Source: Isoetes taiwanensis (taxonomy: Eukaryota; Streptophyta; Lycopodiopsida; Isoetales; Isoetaceae). Taken from it: a stretch of DNA of 64,000 nt. Made by a program: the position numbers and the translations under genes. Shown here piece by piece: positions 1-10,402 of the stretch; within the stretch, counting starts at the first letter, position 1, and every line of letters starts with the position of its first letter. The stretch is from positions 2,318,221 through 2,382,220 of the forward strand of contig JAJEKV010000106.1 of assembly GCA_021234155.1 (NCBI GenBank), in the 5' to 3' direction. The notes under the pieces are model-generated. The model searched no databases. It saw only the letters and a program-made list of their open reading frames with translations, and was not told the origin of the DNA.

Positions 1-556
1 AAGTGTAGGTAGCAGTAGAAGAGGGAATGTGGATCAAATTATTATCAGAAATAAGCAAGTCCCAGTTCTCTTTTTCAGTTTTGGACATATTAATTTTATT
101 TCCCAGCTTAAGATCCCAAAAGGGGGTATTGTTGAAATCTCCAGCAATAATCCAATTGTCTAGAGTTTGAGATTCCAACCAGCTATTAATTTCACTCCAA
201 ATAGGTTCCCTATCTTTTGGAGAAGTAGGAGCATAAATATTAATGATTCCAAAGCTGGAATTTGATACAGAGCAGATCATGGCTTGCCAAACTCTAGAAG
301 GGCTGTTATAAAAGGAGGAATGCTTGATGTCTTTTTTCCAGACAATGGCCAAACCACCACTAGCTCCAGAGGAGTTAATCCAAATTGAGGAAGAAGAAGG
401 GCAGATCCAATCTCCCAAATTGCTACACTCAAAAGAGGGAAGTTTAAGTTCTTGCAGAAGGATTATATCAGCATTATACATCCTGATTTGAGCAATAGCC
501 CTTCTCCTCTTCAAAGGACCTTTTATACCTCTAAGGTTCCAAGAAAGAATCTTCAT
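1..556 (-). CDS. LINE-A ORF2, 5' part: AP-type endonuclease domain (runs off the window)
   Basis: Reading leftwards from the ATG at 556-554, the frame stays open for 185 codons to the window edge. The protein starts MKILSWNLRGIKGP and carries the landmarks of the exonuclease-endonuclease-phosphatase fold of plant L1 retrotransposons: SWNLRG near residue 5, the catalytic glutamate in LQELKL near residue 36, and IIAGDFNN near residues 136-143. In this family the domain nicks target DNA to prime reverse transcription. The reverse transcriptase should lie to the left, outside the window. ORF1 debris lies directly upstream on the same strand. This stretch has no stop or frameshift, so it is better preserved than the rest of the element. 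The missing C-terminal part prevents a full call. Confidence 0.85.
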   Translation of the reverse strand, partial: MKILSWNLRGIKGPLKRRRAIAQIRMYNADIILLQELKLPSFECSNLGDWICPSSSSIWINSSGASGGLAIVWKKDIKHSSFYNSPSRVWQAMICSVSNSSFGIINIYAPTSPKDREPIWSEINSWLESQTLDNWIIAGDFNNTPFWDLKLGNKINMSKTEKENWDLLISDNNLIHIPSSTATYT

Positions 557-559
557 TAC

Positions 560-1745
560 AAAGAGATAGATGGAAAAGGAAGATTTATAATCTAGTCTTT
601 CTTGATTTTCTCTTACTTCTGGTATTTTGAGCAGGAGTTTTATTAAGACCAGACAAGACCAAGCCTAATTTATCCCCATCCTTTTTAATAGGTTTTTTCA
701 TAGGGTGACTCTTCTCAGGCTTAGGATCAATGCTAAGATTTTCATTTAAATATTCCTCTTTACCCCAATTCTCTTTATCACTCCCAAATCCTTCATTATC
801 GCTATAATCAGAACACCCTCCAGGGAAGAAATGAAACATAGGATTTATATTAATAGGATTTATATTAATATTTGAAGGAGCAGAAGCAAGAACTTGCCTG
901 GTATTTTCTTTTTCTTGAAGCTCCACAATTTGAGTATCTTCAGGGTGGGTATCGGGGAACAAAATCGAGAACAGGTCGGGGAGCGGCTACTGAGAATCAT
1001 TTCCCAACACTCATTTATTGCGAGATCCTTCCTAAGTGAAGTTTGTGAGATGTGATTTTTGCAGAGAGGCCATCCGCTTTCGACAAACTTATTTGATATT
1101 TTGGAAGGGCTTATAGGGTAATCAACCTTTGGAGAGTCAAGGTCAATTAGGGAAGGCAAATCTACAAGGTTCGCACAAAGCCAGATTGAGTATGAAGATG
1201 TGGAGTGCTAAGGGGGTGGATAGATGAGGGACAAGCCCGGGAAACACATTTTTGCTTTTATTTAATTCAGGAATCTAGATTACCATTAAGGTCGGATAAT
1301 ACACGAAAGGATTAAGTCTTGACTTTGAAGAAGTTGACTTTGCGAGATATTGGACAAATGAGGTGTCCATTTTGAGTCAAGTCACAGTTGTTCAAATTTT
1401 TGTCATGAGATTTTGTAGTTAATGACCCAATCTTACTTTTACATGGATAATCATATAGATTTTTGGCCTCTTTGATTATTTAGGGAAATTTAACTTATGT
1501 TGCTCAAGCTTTTTCGTCCATAGTACCTTTATAGCTTTGGTTCACCAATTGTTAGAGATCGAGTTTTTGTAGGAATTGGGAACTCATCTTCACAAATTTT
1601 GCCTTTTCCTCTCATTTCATCTCTTGCGGCCTTGTTTTTCTGGATTCTCTTGAGAGCATTTACTTTTGTCCTCATTGTTGAAACAGGGGTTTTAGCTCAC
1701 GCATTTGGAGTTTGCTGATTGGAATCCTTATCATTTTCACATTGT
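560..1745 (-). pseudogene. LINE-A ORF1, C-terminal part (downstream of the LTR-element insertion)
   Basis: On the minus strand this stretch lies between the insertion point at 1750 and ORF2. Just inside it, the frame gives GLPSQCEN, which resembles the start of the cysteine knuckle that follows the DUF4283 domain in plant LINE ORF1 proteins. A basic segment follows (about 1560-1670, many K and R). Two overlapping frames come next: 1159-860, beginning MPSLIDLDSPKV, and 962-585, ending in the basic tail TRSKRKSRKTRL shortly before the ORF2 start. Several stops and at least two frame changes make it a pseudogene. ORF1 products of this class bind element RNA. The DUF4283 half is on the other side of the LTR element, at 5272-6040. 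Confidence 0.6.
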
Positions 1746-1750
1746 GAGGG

Positions 1751-2107
1751 TGTTAGGAGGTTTCATCATATAGGGTTAGGGTTTGCTCACCATATAGAGA
1801 GAGCATTGTTAAGGTTTTAGCTCACGTTTTGGGCGCCTCATTTTGTGAAGGTTTCAGCTCACGTTTTTGGAGCGCCTCATTTTGTGAAGGTTTTTTTGCC
1901 TCATTTTGTGCACGTTTTTAGGTTTGCTCATCCATTTTGGCAATATGATCCACTTTGTTCATTTCTTGGCATTTGTGCCCTGTTTGTGTTCTTGAGTTTC
2001 CTCCCCTTTGTTTTGTCATTCTTGAGCATTTGTGGCAGCCTTGTTGCATCCGGCAGCCATGGTTCAACTGCAGACAAGGTGCATGCCAAGAACCCCATAT
2101 TTCAACA
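1751..2107 (+). repeat. Left (5') LTR, 357 bp, internally deleted
   Basis: It aligns with the right LTR from the word CATCATATAGGGTTAGGGTT to the terminal CCCATATTTCAACA. It lacks about 80 bp just after the first TGTTAG (the GCCCCTTGGGCTAAG segment of the right LTR). It contains degenerate 35-40 bp subrepeats of the form AGCTCACGTTTTGG..CCTCATTTTGTGAAGG. Confidence 0.85.
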
Positions 2108-2128
2108 CCGGGCGCCGCCGATGCCGGG
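2108..2128 (+). other. Primer-binding-site-like sequence (tRNA-Asp type)
   Basis: The bases directly after the left LTR contain GGGCGCCG followed by TGCCGGG. This resembles the TGGCGCCGTTGCCGGGGA site complementary to the 3' end of plant tRNA-Asp used by several gypsy-type elements, with a few extra or changed bases. The position is right for a PBS; the match is imperfect. Confidence 0.55.
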
Positions 2129-3924
2129 TTCGCTTTCAAGAATTTCTTTGATCCTTGCCGTTATCCTGTTGTCTTGTCGCTCTCATGGTTCTTGATCTTT
2201 GAAAACTTTGTGTACACTACTCTAAACTCTTTTCCTTTGCCCAACCAGTTGAATTGTCCGGAGGCCTTGTTGTTCATTTGCCCAACCAGCCGAATTGTCT
2301 CTGAGGCCCTTTGTCTTTCAAATCAAACCACCTGATGATAAGCCGGTGATCCAATCAATCTTGTTCAAAAGTTGTTTTCAAAACTCGTTCTTCAATTGCA
2401 GCAAGCACGATTGTCCGTTTCCGCATTTTGAGTGGTGACAAGACTTCATTCTTAAAAATTTTTCAGAAAAATCAGTTTCTCACAAGCTTTTTTCGTCCCA
2501 TTTCTGTGCAGGGACGTTTTGCTGAAAAACTGCCAAAAATATCATGCTTTTTTCTTTGCCTCTGAAAGCTTTTTTCGCCCCCTCGACCGGACGCTTTTGT
2601 CGCTTTTGTTTAAAATTTCCAAAAATATCCTCTGTTTTCTTTTGTCTTCACATCCGCAAGAAACTATGGGTTATCATACAATCAGCCCTGTTTGAAGCGT
2701 GCCAAACAGAAGGCTCTTGTTACTCTTGTTACAAATTTTTTCAACACTCTTCAACAATCATCTTCAAGAAAGCTTCAGTTCAAAGATTCAAAGATTCAAA
2801 GATCTCGCAACAACAAATTATCAACACATCTCAAGACAACATCTACCATACCGGGACTGCTCGAAGTTCTTGTTCAAATTTTCAAGAGGGCCAAGACTTG
2901 GGCTAGCCCCCATTCCTCCTTTTCAAGCCTATAGAGGCCGCAAAGAATAACTCCAATCGACCGTCAAGCACATCCCGAAGACTCGGGTCGAATCTATCTC
3001 GCAAAAGCTTTTTACAACAATCAAATCAACACAACATTTCAGTATTGTTTTTTAGGGGGCCAAAGACCTTGGGCTAGCCCCTTCCTCCTCGCTCAAGCAC
3101 ACAACAAAAAAAAAACAAAGCAGTAGCTTTATTTTTCAAGCAAGCAAAGATCTCTCGCCAGACATTTGACGCCTCGCTTATTGGTCCGCAACATCCGCAA
3201 AACAAATCTTCAAGTCGACTCATCCGCAACAACAAACACCGGCATCCGCGACAAAAGAAACAAGCACAAAGATTAACATGGGTATGCCTCAGATTCGATG
3301 TCTCAGATCTAGTATTTTCAAGAATCGATGTTGTTTTTCACCGTTGAAGCAAGAAGCACAAACATCCCACTAGCAGGGCGGACGCCTTCAAATCCAACCA
3401 CCGGGGCTCACATAAAGAAAATCGCCACCATTTGCAACGAATCCAGTAAATATAGCAACTAACTGTGTTGCTCCAGCAAATCAGGCTGCCCTTGTGCAGA
3501 ATCATGCAAATATCTACCATCCAAACTCTGTCTTCCAAGCAAAAACCGGCCCAATAGCTCAGATCTGGCCGCCATTCTTGCAGACTCCAGCAACCCACTA
3601 TGTTTTTCAAGCAAATCCGGCTATTCAGAACCGGATGCCAAGATTCAAACCAAAAAACAATCGAACTTCTCAGCTATTTCAAGACGCAGGGCCATTTTGA
3701 CACCAATCCGGCCGCCTCTCAGCAGATTCAAGCAGTACATCAACAAAATCGAGTTACAAACTTCGTAGCAGACCCATTTTTGCTGTTCTTGTTGCAGCAC
3801 AGCCGCACAGCCGAAACAGAGTAAAAGATTTTTAGGGCAATTTTTTGTTCACGGCTAAGATTTGGCCGCCCAGCTCTATGGCCCAGATACACTTACATTT
3901 TAGGGCATACACTTTCTCACGGAA

Positions 3925-4515
3925 GTTCATGCAACGGCCCACCCTGCAACACTTTCATCACGCCCAACCACGGGCAACGGCTAGAACAACTTATTTGGTC
4001 AACACTTATTTTCCCTACTCAACCACGGGCCATCCTGCACGCTGGACCACTTTGCAATTTTTCCACTCTTACCCACGGGCCACGCAGAGGTACTTGAAAT
4101 CTTACCCACGGCCCGCCACGCTTGAAAATCATTTGCCCATAGCCACTCACGCACAGGTGGAGCACGCTTTTATGCACCACGCTTAGTCATTTTACCCTTA
4201 TTTGTTAACACACGCACATGTTTGTCACAACCAACCACGGGCCTTGTTAAAACCCACGCCCCACTATTTTTTGTTATGTGCATACTCTAACACTTGACAC
4301 ATTTGGCCCACGGTAACTCCCCGCGAACTTTTTTTCCAGCCCACCCACGAGCTACACTTTGGCGCCTTTTTTCACGCCCAACCAAGGGCCCCTCTTGCCA
4401 AGCATGGGCCCACGCCCACCGGTTCACACTTTGAAATACTTTTAGCAACACTTAAGGGCCACGCTTTGAACCCTTGCAAGTTTTTTCACGCCCACCCACG
4501 GGCCATCCTTACACG
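3925..4515 (+). repeat. Degenerate array of CCACGGGCC words inside the LTR element
   Basis: The word (A/C)CCACGGGCCA and close variants occur about nine times in 600 bp, for example near 3970, 4022, 4073, 4104, 4234, 4311, 4346, 4383 and 4493. Each is often preceded by CGCCCAAC or CGCCCACC and followed by cacgctt-like sequence. This looks like a decayed tandem array with a unit of roughly 35-60 bp. Confidence 0.6.
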
Positions 4516-4798
4516 CTTGTCCACTCGTGGTTGATATTTGTGCTTACATTTTTGAAGACCCTCTATCATTATTTTAAGTTGTATTTTTGCCACTATTGGT
4601 TACAATTGCCTTCCCCATGATATAAGGGATGGCCATCATTATTTATTGCCCCTATGTGATCTACACGGCATCAACATTCTTTTTGATCTAATTCGTCACC
4701 AACACCTTGAAGAAGACTTTTGGCAAATATTTTGTTGTTACCTCCTCCGTTTTTGTAAACATGTCAAACCTAATATTATAAAGGTTTGCATATAGTGA

Positions 4799-4815
4799 GG
4801 TTTGGTGGGGGGGAG
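4799..4815 (+). other. Polypurine tract of the LTR element
   Basis: A G-rich tract (ggtttggtgggggggag), purine apart from a few T residues, ends exactly where the right LTR begins with TGTTAG. It is the expected primer position for plus-strand DNA synthesis. Confidence 0.7.
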
Positions 4816-5271
4816 TGTTAGCCCCTTGGGCTAAGTCATAGACGTTAGTGGCATAGGCCACATGTCATCATAGATGTTAGTGGCACATGGCCACATGTTG
4901 TCATCATATAGGGTTAGGGTTTGCTCACTATATAGAGAGAGCATTTCCCCTCATTGTTTACGTTTTGGGGTTTTAGCTCACGCTTTGGAGCCTCATTTTG
5001 TGAAGGTTTCAGCTCACGCTTTGAGCCATTTTGTGGAGGTTTCAGCTCACGCTTTGGAGCCTCATTTTGTGAAGGTTTTAGCTCCACGCTTTCGCCATTT
5101 TTGGCAATATGATCCACTTTGTTCATTTCTTGGCATTTGTGCCCCTGCTTGTGTTCTTGGAGTTTCCTCCCCTTTGTTTTGTCATTCTTGAGCATTTGTG
5201 GCAGCCTTGTTGCATCCGGCAGCCATGGTCTGCTGCAGCAAGGTGCATGCCAAGAACCCCATATTTCAACA
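4816..5271 (+). repeat. Right (3') LTR, 456 bp
   Basis: It starts TGTTAGCCCC, ends ATATTTCAACA, and is followed by the GAGGG target duplication. The interior has four imperfect subrepeats at about 4971-5095 (TTTTAGCTCACGCTTTGGAG then CCTCATTTTGTGAAGG), a TATA-like CTATATAGAGAG at 4928-4939, and a shared tail from GGCAATATGATCCACTTTG onward. Confidence 0.88.
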
Positions 5272-6040
5272 GAGGGCAATCCGGACCATCTAAGAGTTAA
5301 TAGATTCATGGCCAAAAGCATGCAGAAAAGGAATGGACAGAGGTATATCTTTAGAGAGATCAAGTTGAACAAAGCTCACAGGAGGTTTGGCGTGGGAATA
5401 TTCAGTGGAAATATAAGTTCCAATGGAGTTAAATAAGAGCTTAAAGCATTCTTCATCCCAATAGATTGGATTGAGGCCAAATAAAGATGTGGAAGCAATG
5501 CATAAGTTATTCATTTGATCGATGTCAAGCTTTGGATGCCATTTAAGGAAGGTCAATTGAGAGGTCTCATAAGTTAAAGGGCCAAAATTCAGAAAGAAAT
5601 TGGCTGATTTAGAATTCCCACATTCAAGCATAATGTAGGGAAAATTAAGCCAATATATAGCCTGAATAAGGATACCTTTATGAAGGCTGAGAAGAAAGGC
5701 CCACAATTTATCTAATTTCATACCACACTTTTGAACTTTAATAATCACAGCAGAGTTTGATCAAGCATCAATTTTTGAATGGACAATCGGAAGATTCAAA
5801 GAAATACCATGGTAGATGCGCATCTTTCGGTCGCTAAGATGTAGAATTGTGGTGCGCTTAAGCCTTTCATCCAAGTCATCGCTTGAGCGGATCTTCTGAT
5901 GGCCTCTAGCAACTCCGTAAGGAACAGGGGCTTGAGTAGCGGGATTTATGGGATGAAGGATCTGTGATCGGGATCAGCGGATAAATTGTCCCAATGAGGG
6001 ACACCATGAGAAATTGGATCCATTGGAGAAGAAGAAGGCG
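5272..6040 (-). pseudogene. LINE-A ORF1, N-terminal part with DUF4283-like domain
   Basis: Minus-strand reading gives a diverged copy of the domain found at the start of plant L1-type ORF1 proteins (DUF4283). The pattern is a basic helix followed by a W...LL region, then FLKWHPKLDI near 5530, then LFGLNPIYWDEECF and the closing segment PVSFVQLDLSKDIP near 5350-5400. The frame is open from 5748 to 5290, with one stop (TGA, about 5760) separating it from a more N-terminal stretch containing VPYGVARGHQKIRSSDDL. The frame breaks at the LTR insertion and resumes with the knuckle-like GLPSQC beyond it. This half and 560-1745 therefore belonged to one ORF1. Function in the family is RNA binding and RNP assembly. 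Confidence 0.65.
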
Positions 6041-6250
6041 ACAAATTGTCAAAGTTTTCGAAAAGGATAGTGTGCGAAGGTTGATCCTGAAAAGGAAATC
6101 AGATTTTGAAGAAGCGAGGATGTCGAGGCGAAAAGGTTCGCGAATGCGTGCAAAGAGGGCCAAATGTTTAGGGTTTTTGGTAAATTGGAGACCATTGCGA
6201 AAAATTCAGGTGGAAACAACAAAAAGTTCATGAAAATTTTTAACAATTGA

Positions 6251-7659
6251 AAAGGGGAAAAAAGATAAATGGAAACAAAGAGGACGTAAAACTAATAGCA
6301 TGAAACGTAATTAACCCAAAGAGATCTAGATGCCATACACAATGAATTTATCGAATCTTTGAAGAGACTGATACAATTCAAAAAGAATTTTAGGGGAAAT
6401 TCTATCAAATTGAGCAGGATCTTGAGGAGAATAGACTTCACGAGAGATCATGTAGTCCAAATCCAATCACAATGAACTCGAAATTTTTTGGCTGGACTAA
6501 TGCACTTGAACCCACAAATTCTTCTAGCCACTAATTTGTGATTTGAACTTCAAATTCAGCAAATTGCTTGGCACAAAGGAGTACTAAGGAGAAGAACAAA
6601 TTGTCCGGGAAGAACTGATGGATAATTAAGGAATTCCAAAGATCATAAGTCGAGCCTTTCAAAAATCCACACCTTATAATTGTGAAAACTGAGGTTTCCA
6701 TGAATCAGACGAAAGAAATGGTGATGCTGCTGCATAAGTATAGTAAAAAAGTAGTCAATTTGAAGAACAGAATGTGAAGAATCCAACTGTAGCTACCTTT
6801 CTACAAGGGCAGCAGATTGATCCACAAAAATTCTGCCTCAAATCTCAGAGAATTCAAATTTCCCCATATTTTGAATCAAGAAAGTGCTTGTAATGTAAAA
6901 ATATGGGAAGAAGACTAAAAAGGCAAGAAAATAGGCGCACGTCCATTTTCCCTCGTCCGTCTCCCAATCGACATTTTTCCAATGATATGTTTCTCTTGAT
7001 TAACATGGATTAAAATTATATCGACCACACTCATGCTATCCTCGATTACTTTGGGAGGTGCTCAAAATGCAAAATTAACTCTACCAAGTGGCTAGAGATC
7101 TGAATAAAGGGAAGAAGACTATTGTCTCCTTGGCTATAAATATCTCCTTTGATACTCCTTGGAGTTATGTTTGCTCTAAGCAAATGTTTGCGACCTTTGA
7201 AGTGGTATTGTTGACATGTTCACAGTTGATACTCTTAATACTAAGTATCTTTTCAAAAATGAAAGAGCTATTATTGCTTTGTTATTTCCTCTTCCTATGT
7301 TTATCGATTTTCGATTATCCTAACTTCTAAGCTTTAGAGTATTAAAAAAAAGATTTTTTGCATGTGGTGCTAATAGGTCTTACGTCTCTACTGACTGAGA
7401 GGAACCGTCCGCCCTATTTCCATTTTGTGGCATTGGCAACTGCCATATGACAGCACCAAAATGCTCACTTTCCATTTCCTGCCATCTTTTCACTCCTGCC
7501 ATCTTTTCCCTTCTCTCGGGGGGGTAACTTTTTATTGACCTACCCAGCTTTTTGACCATCACAAAGACATATAAGCACCTTCACCAAATAATTTATGTCA
7601 TCATCATTTGCATCACTAATATGCTCATTATATCCTTTATATAATAGAAAATACTCATG
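6251..7659. other. No recognisable gene; possible LINE-A 5' flank
   Basis: AT-rich sequence with only short frames on either strand. The first few hundred bases may be the 5' UTR of LINE-A, since that element points leftwards, but no boundary or target duplication could be read. Nothing else was recognised. Confidence 0.4.
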
Positions 7660-7728
7660 ATTTTTGAAGGGCAATGAAGGGCTATGGAAGGGCAATGAAG
7701 GCGCTTTGAAGGGCAATGAAGGGTCCAA
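7660..7728. repeat. Short tandem repeat, unit about 20 bp
   Basis: GAAGGGCAATGAAGG occurs three times in tandem (around 7667, 7687 and 7708) with short variable spacers. In one minus-strand frame it gives repeated SLPF words, but no protein context supports coding. Confidence 0.7.
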
Positions 7729-8699
7729 GACTGTCAGGCGGCACATGTGTCGCCCACATGCTTTTTTGAGTATGTGAATTAAAAAACCACTGCCATCCAA
7801 TCATCCATATTCTCTCCTTTCGTCCTTTTTAATTCTCTCGGCCATCCATGGTACTTCAATAACCCCAACAAATCTACCAAGCGGATATCTTCTCCATTGC
7901 ACTCAATTCTCAAGACTTTTTGCTCTCTAAGCATTTGGGAAGATCGTGAAAGATGTTTTGATCCAAAGAACAACTTTTATGCGAATGAAATTTGATGCCG
8001 ATACATTTCGAGAATTTGTCTCTTTCATTCAATTTTAAAATGGCTCAGAACATGCTTAGTTTTCTTTTCCGCATGCACCTTTTCGGGATTGTTATACTCC
8101 CTTTAAATGCGAGCTCTAGCAATACCTTTGCTCGTTGAACTTAAACCATTCAAAGAAGATAGTACCATCAACAATGATATTTTAACTCAAGAAGCATAAC
8201 CGACCTATATACTAGGACACATAAGAGGTATTTAGCTCAACTCAACTCAGATCATGAGGCTCGAGCATCTTTCTTCACATGCCGTCATTCGTTGGACTCA
8301 AAAAAGAGGGGATTATTTTGGGGAATGTTTCAGACCAAATTTGTAATTTCTTGAAACCTATTCACATTTTTTCAGTTTACTAGATTTGTTTCCCCTTTTC
8401 ACCATCGAATTCTGGCCTGAAAAGCGGCAGAACATGTGCTTAAAATGGGCCATCTCACTCATCTGGGATTTAGAATTAAATTCCAGAGGTGGACATACCA
8501 ATTTGACCCTCTTAAACCAACTTCTTATGCATCTTGCCTATGCACATCTTCATCGATCCGTAATACTTTTAAATCAATTTTTGATCCAATTGGATCATAT
8601 ATTTTAGTGAACGTTGATCGGACAGACCTTCAACTATTTTTCTTTCTTCAATCCCTTTATACCTATCCCGCTTGAACTTACCTTCGTAATATGTTTGGG
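7729..8699. other. No recognisable gene; left flank of the gypsy element
   Basis: Short frames only. The minus-strand frame that carries the end of the gypsy RT fragment continues to about 8570 with sequence I do not recognise as RNase H or integrase. A deletion or rearrangement junction therefore probably lies near 8730-8745. No LTR was identified. Confidence 0.4.
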
Positions 8700-9389
8700 T
8701 CGGACCAATCTTTCTCGCTATTATAAAATGGCACTTCAACAACTTAGCATAGAGTTTATGCCTTTTCAAAATTTCAAGAACTTTTCTCAAATGTAGGACA
8801 TGCTCATGAAGGTTACGTTTGTAAGGAACTCATGAAACACATTATTCATAAGCCTCATGAATGTTGCTGGAGCATTGGTCAATCCAAAAGGCATGATCGT
8901 GAATTCATAGTACCCATATCTTGTCCTGAAAGCCAACTTATGGACATCTTCCTCCTTGATTCAAATCTGATGATAATCGATCTTAAGCCGATCTTGGAGT
9001 AAGAACTTTGCTCCTTGGAGTTGGTCCATGAGGTCATCTGATCTAGGTAAGGCATACCTATTCTTAATAGTGTGCTTATTCAATTGACTATAGTCAATTC
9101 ACATCCATAGGCTCTCATCTTTCTTCTTAACAAATAAGATGGGTGCTCCAAAAGGGGAGACACTAGGTCTAATGAACCCTAGGTCTAAGAGCTCTTGGAG
9201 TTGCTTCTTCAACTCTGCCAATTCAGGGGTGTTCATCATGTATGGCGCCTTACTTGTCGGCTTAGTGCCCCGTTCAAGTGCAATCTCACACTCTACTCCT
9301 CTATAAGGCGGAAGTTTTCTAATTTCCTCTGGAAACAACTCATGGAACTCCTTGATAAGCCTTGCAGCTTGCTTGGGCAGCTTACTCAA
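8700..9389 (-). pseudogene. Ty3/gypsy reverse transcriptase (decayed)
   Basis: Minus-strand reading from 9389 gives the segment before and through the start of the [21 protein letters not shown], then [18 protein letters not shown] and ILFVKKKD. After a stop at 9097 the frame continues with IDYSQLNKHTIKNRYALP, then the palm motif [19 protein letters not shown] near 8865-8920. Shifted by one frame, [20 protein letters not shown] appears at about 8733-8792. The catalytic YVDD box expected between the last two is missing, so about 10-15 codons have been lost. RNase H and integrase are absent. In gypsy elements this enzyme copies the element RNA into DNA. Confidence 0.85.
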
Positions 9390-9563
9390 GTGTCATCTTT
9401 GATATCGCCCTCCATGTCGGGGTCTACAGATTCCAACTTCAAAATATAAGCTATCTCATCCCTCTTTATGCTTTTTACTTGACATGCATTGCATTATTGG
9501 GATTTGCTTCTTACCTTGGACTTCGATCTTCTTTCTATTTAGAGCAGTTAGAATGAGCCTTCT

Positions 9564-9998
9564 CTAACCGCAATCAATCAATGCTCCGGTTAAAATAAGG
9601 TATTCCATCCCAACTATAAGGTGATATCGGCCTATATTCATCACTTCCGCGCCTAATCCCACAAGGACTCCCATCAATTCTATATCGAGGTTCAACCCCT
9701 TGCCATATGTATGACGAATAGTGCCACTTGCCATCAACACGGGCCTAGGCTTTGATTTCAAAGTCCTACACTTAATCAATGTTGCTAGCCTAGGAGAGAG
9801 AAAGTTGTGGGTACTTCCCATGTCAATGAGAATGACAATATGCTTGCTAGTTACTTTGCCGAGCATGGAGATTAATCCATACTGGCTCTCTGCATTCTCA
9901 AACTCTATACCGGCAAAAATGCAACACTCACCTTCAATGAAATCTCGTGGCGGATCATCGTCCACTTTGGTTGGAGTCTCCCATCCCATTTTTAACAT
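9564..9998 (-). pseudogene. Ty3/gypsy aspartic protease region
   Basis: An open minus-strand frame of 144 codons lies between gag and RT. It contains VILIDMGSTHNFLSPRLA, matching the retropepsin active-site pattern seen in plant gypsy polyproteins (normally D-S/T-G-S/A-THNF). Here the residue after Asp is Met. A second conserved stretch, IVGMEYLILTGALIDCG, corresponds to the usual 'ilGmdWL...g.iDw' block, with the normal Trp replaced. The protease cuts Gag-Pol into working units. It is probably inactive because the polyprotein around it is broken. Confidence 0.75.
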
Positions 9999-9999
9999 G

Positions 10000-10400
10000 G
10001 CTGCTTTGGGTCACGAATGGGCAATCATGGGTCCTATGTCCCAGTTAGAAACACCTAAAGCATAGCCTCTTCTTAATGCACTCATTGCCCTTTGATATGG
10101 ACTCCAATATCTGCTTCACCAGCTTTGAGTACCTGGGAGCCCCACTCTGATCTTTGAAGGTCACTTGATGCTTGCTGTAGCCCCCACTACTATAGTTGCT
10201 CTTTACTGGCTCTGGGCTAGTTGGTCTCTGACTCTAAGCTCCTGCATTCTTGGCCTTGTCATAACCCCCTTGTTTCTGAAGTGGAGTTACTAGTCTTGTC
10301 GGGGCTTCCAAGCTAAGCGCCTTATCTTCCGGCTCGGACCGAATGGGGGATTATTGCTCGCACAAGCTTCTTGATGTTCTCATTGAGTCCCTCAATGTAG
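10000..10400 (-). pseudogene. Ty3/gypsy gag C-terminus with CCHC knuckle
   Basis: Minus-strand reading gives a proline- and lysine-rich linker and then LCFRCF(stop)LGHRTHDCPF near 10025-10075. That is an exact CX2CX4HX4C zinc knuckle with one premature stop inside it. The knuckle binds element RNA during packaging. It sits between the gag core (to the right) and the protease (to the left), the normal order. Confidence 0.7.
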
Positions 10401-10402
10401 CC

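Larger units (their letters stand above)
1751..5271 (+). mobile_element. Non-autonomous LTR retrotransposon (LARD-like) inserted in LINE-A ORF1
   Basis: A 3.5-kb element bounded by two related LTRs that begin TGTTAG and end TTCAACA. Immediately outside both ends is the same 5-bp word GAGGG (1746-1750 and 5272-5276), a target-site duplication. After the left LTR comes a primer-binding-site-like sequence, and before the right LTR a purine tract, so the element points in the plus direction. The 2.7-kb interior has only short unrelated reading frames. I see no gag, protease, reverse transcriptase or integrase motif, so it must have moved with enzymes supplied by another element. Its size is between classical TRIM and LARD elements. 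Confidence 0.88.
1..6250 (-). mobile_element. LINE-A: L1-type non-LTR retrotransposon, split by an LTR element
   Basis: The minus-strand order is ORF1 (6040 to 5272, then 1745 to 560) followed by ORF2 endonuclease (556 to 1). The ORF1 halves are separated exactly by the LTR element at 1751-5271 and its GAGGG target duplication. The element's 5' end is not defined and is placed near 6250 because ORF1-like reading fades there; the 5' UTR could extend further right. The 3' part lies outside the window. Confidence 0.7.

Noticed and set aside
8298-8335. A-rich/G-rich stretch (aaaaaagaggggattattttgggg) as a plus-strand polypurine tract
   Set aside because: No LTR begins after it and no plus-strand element precedes it.
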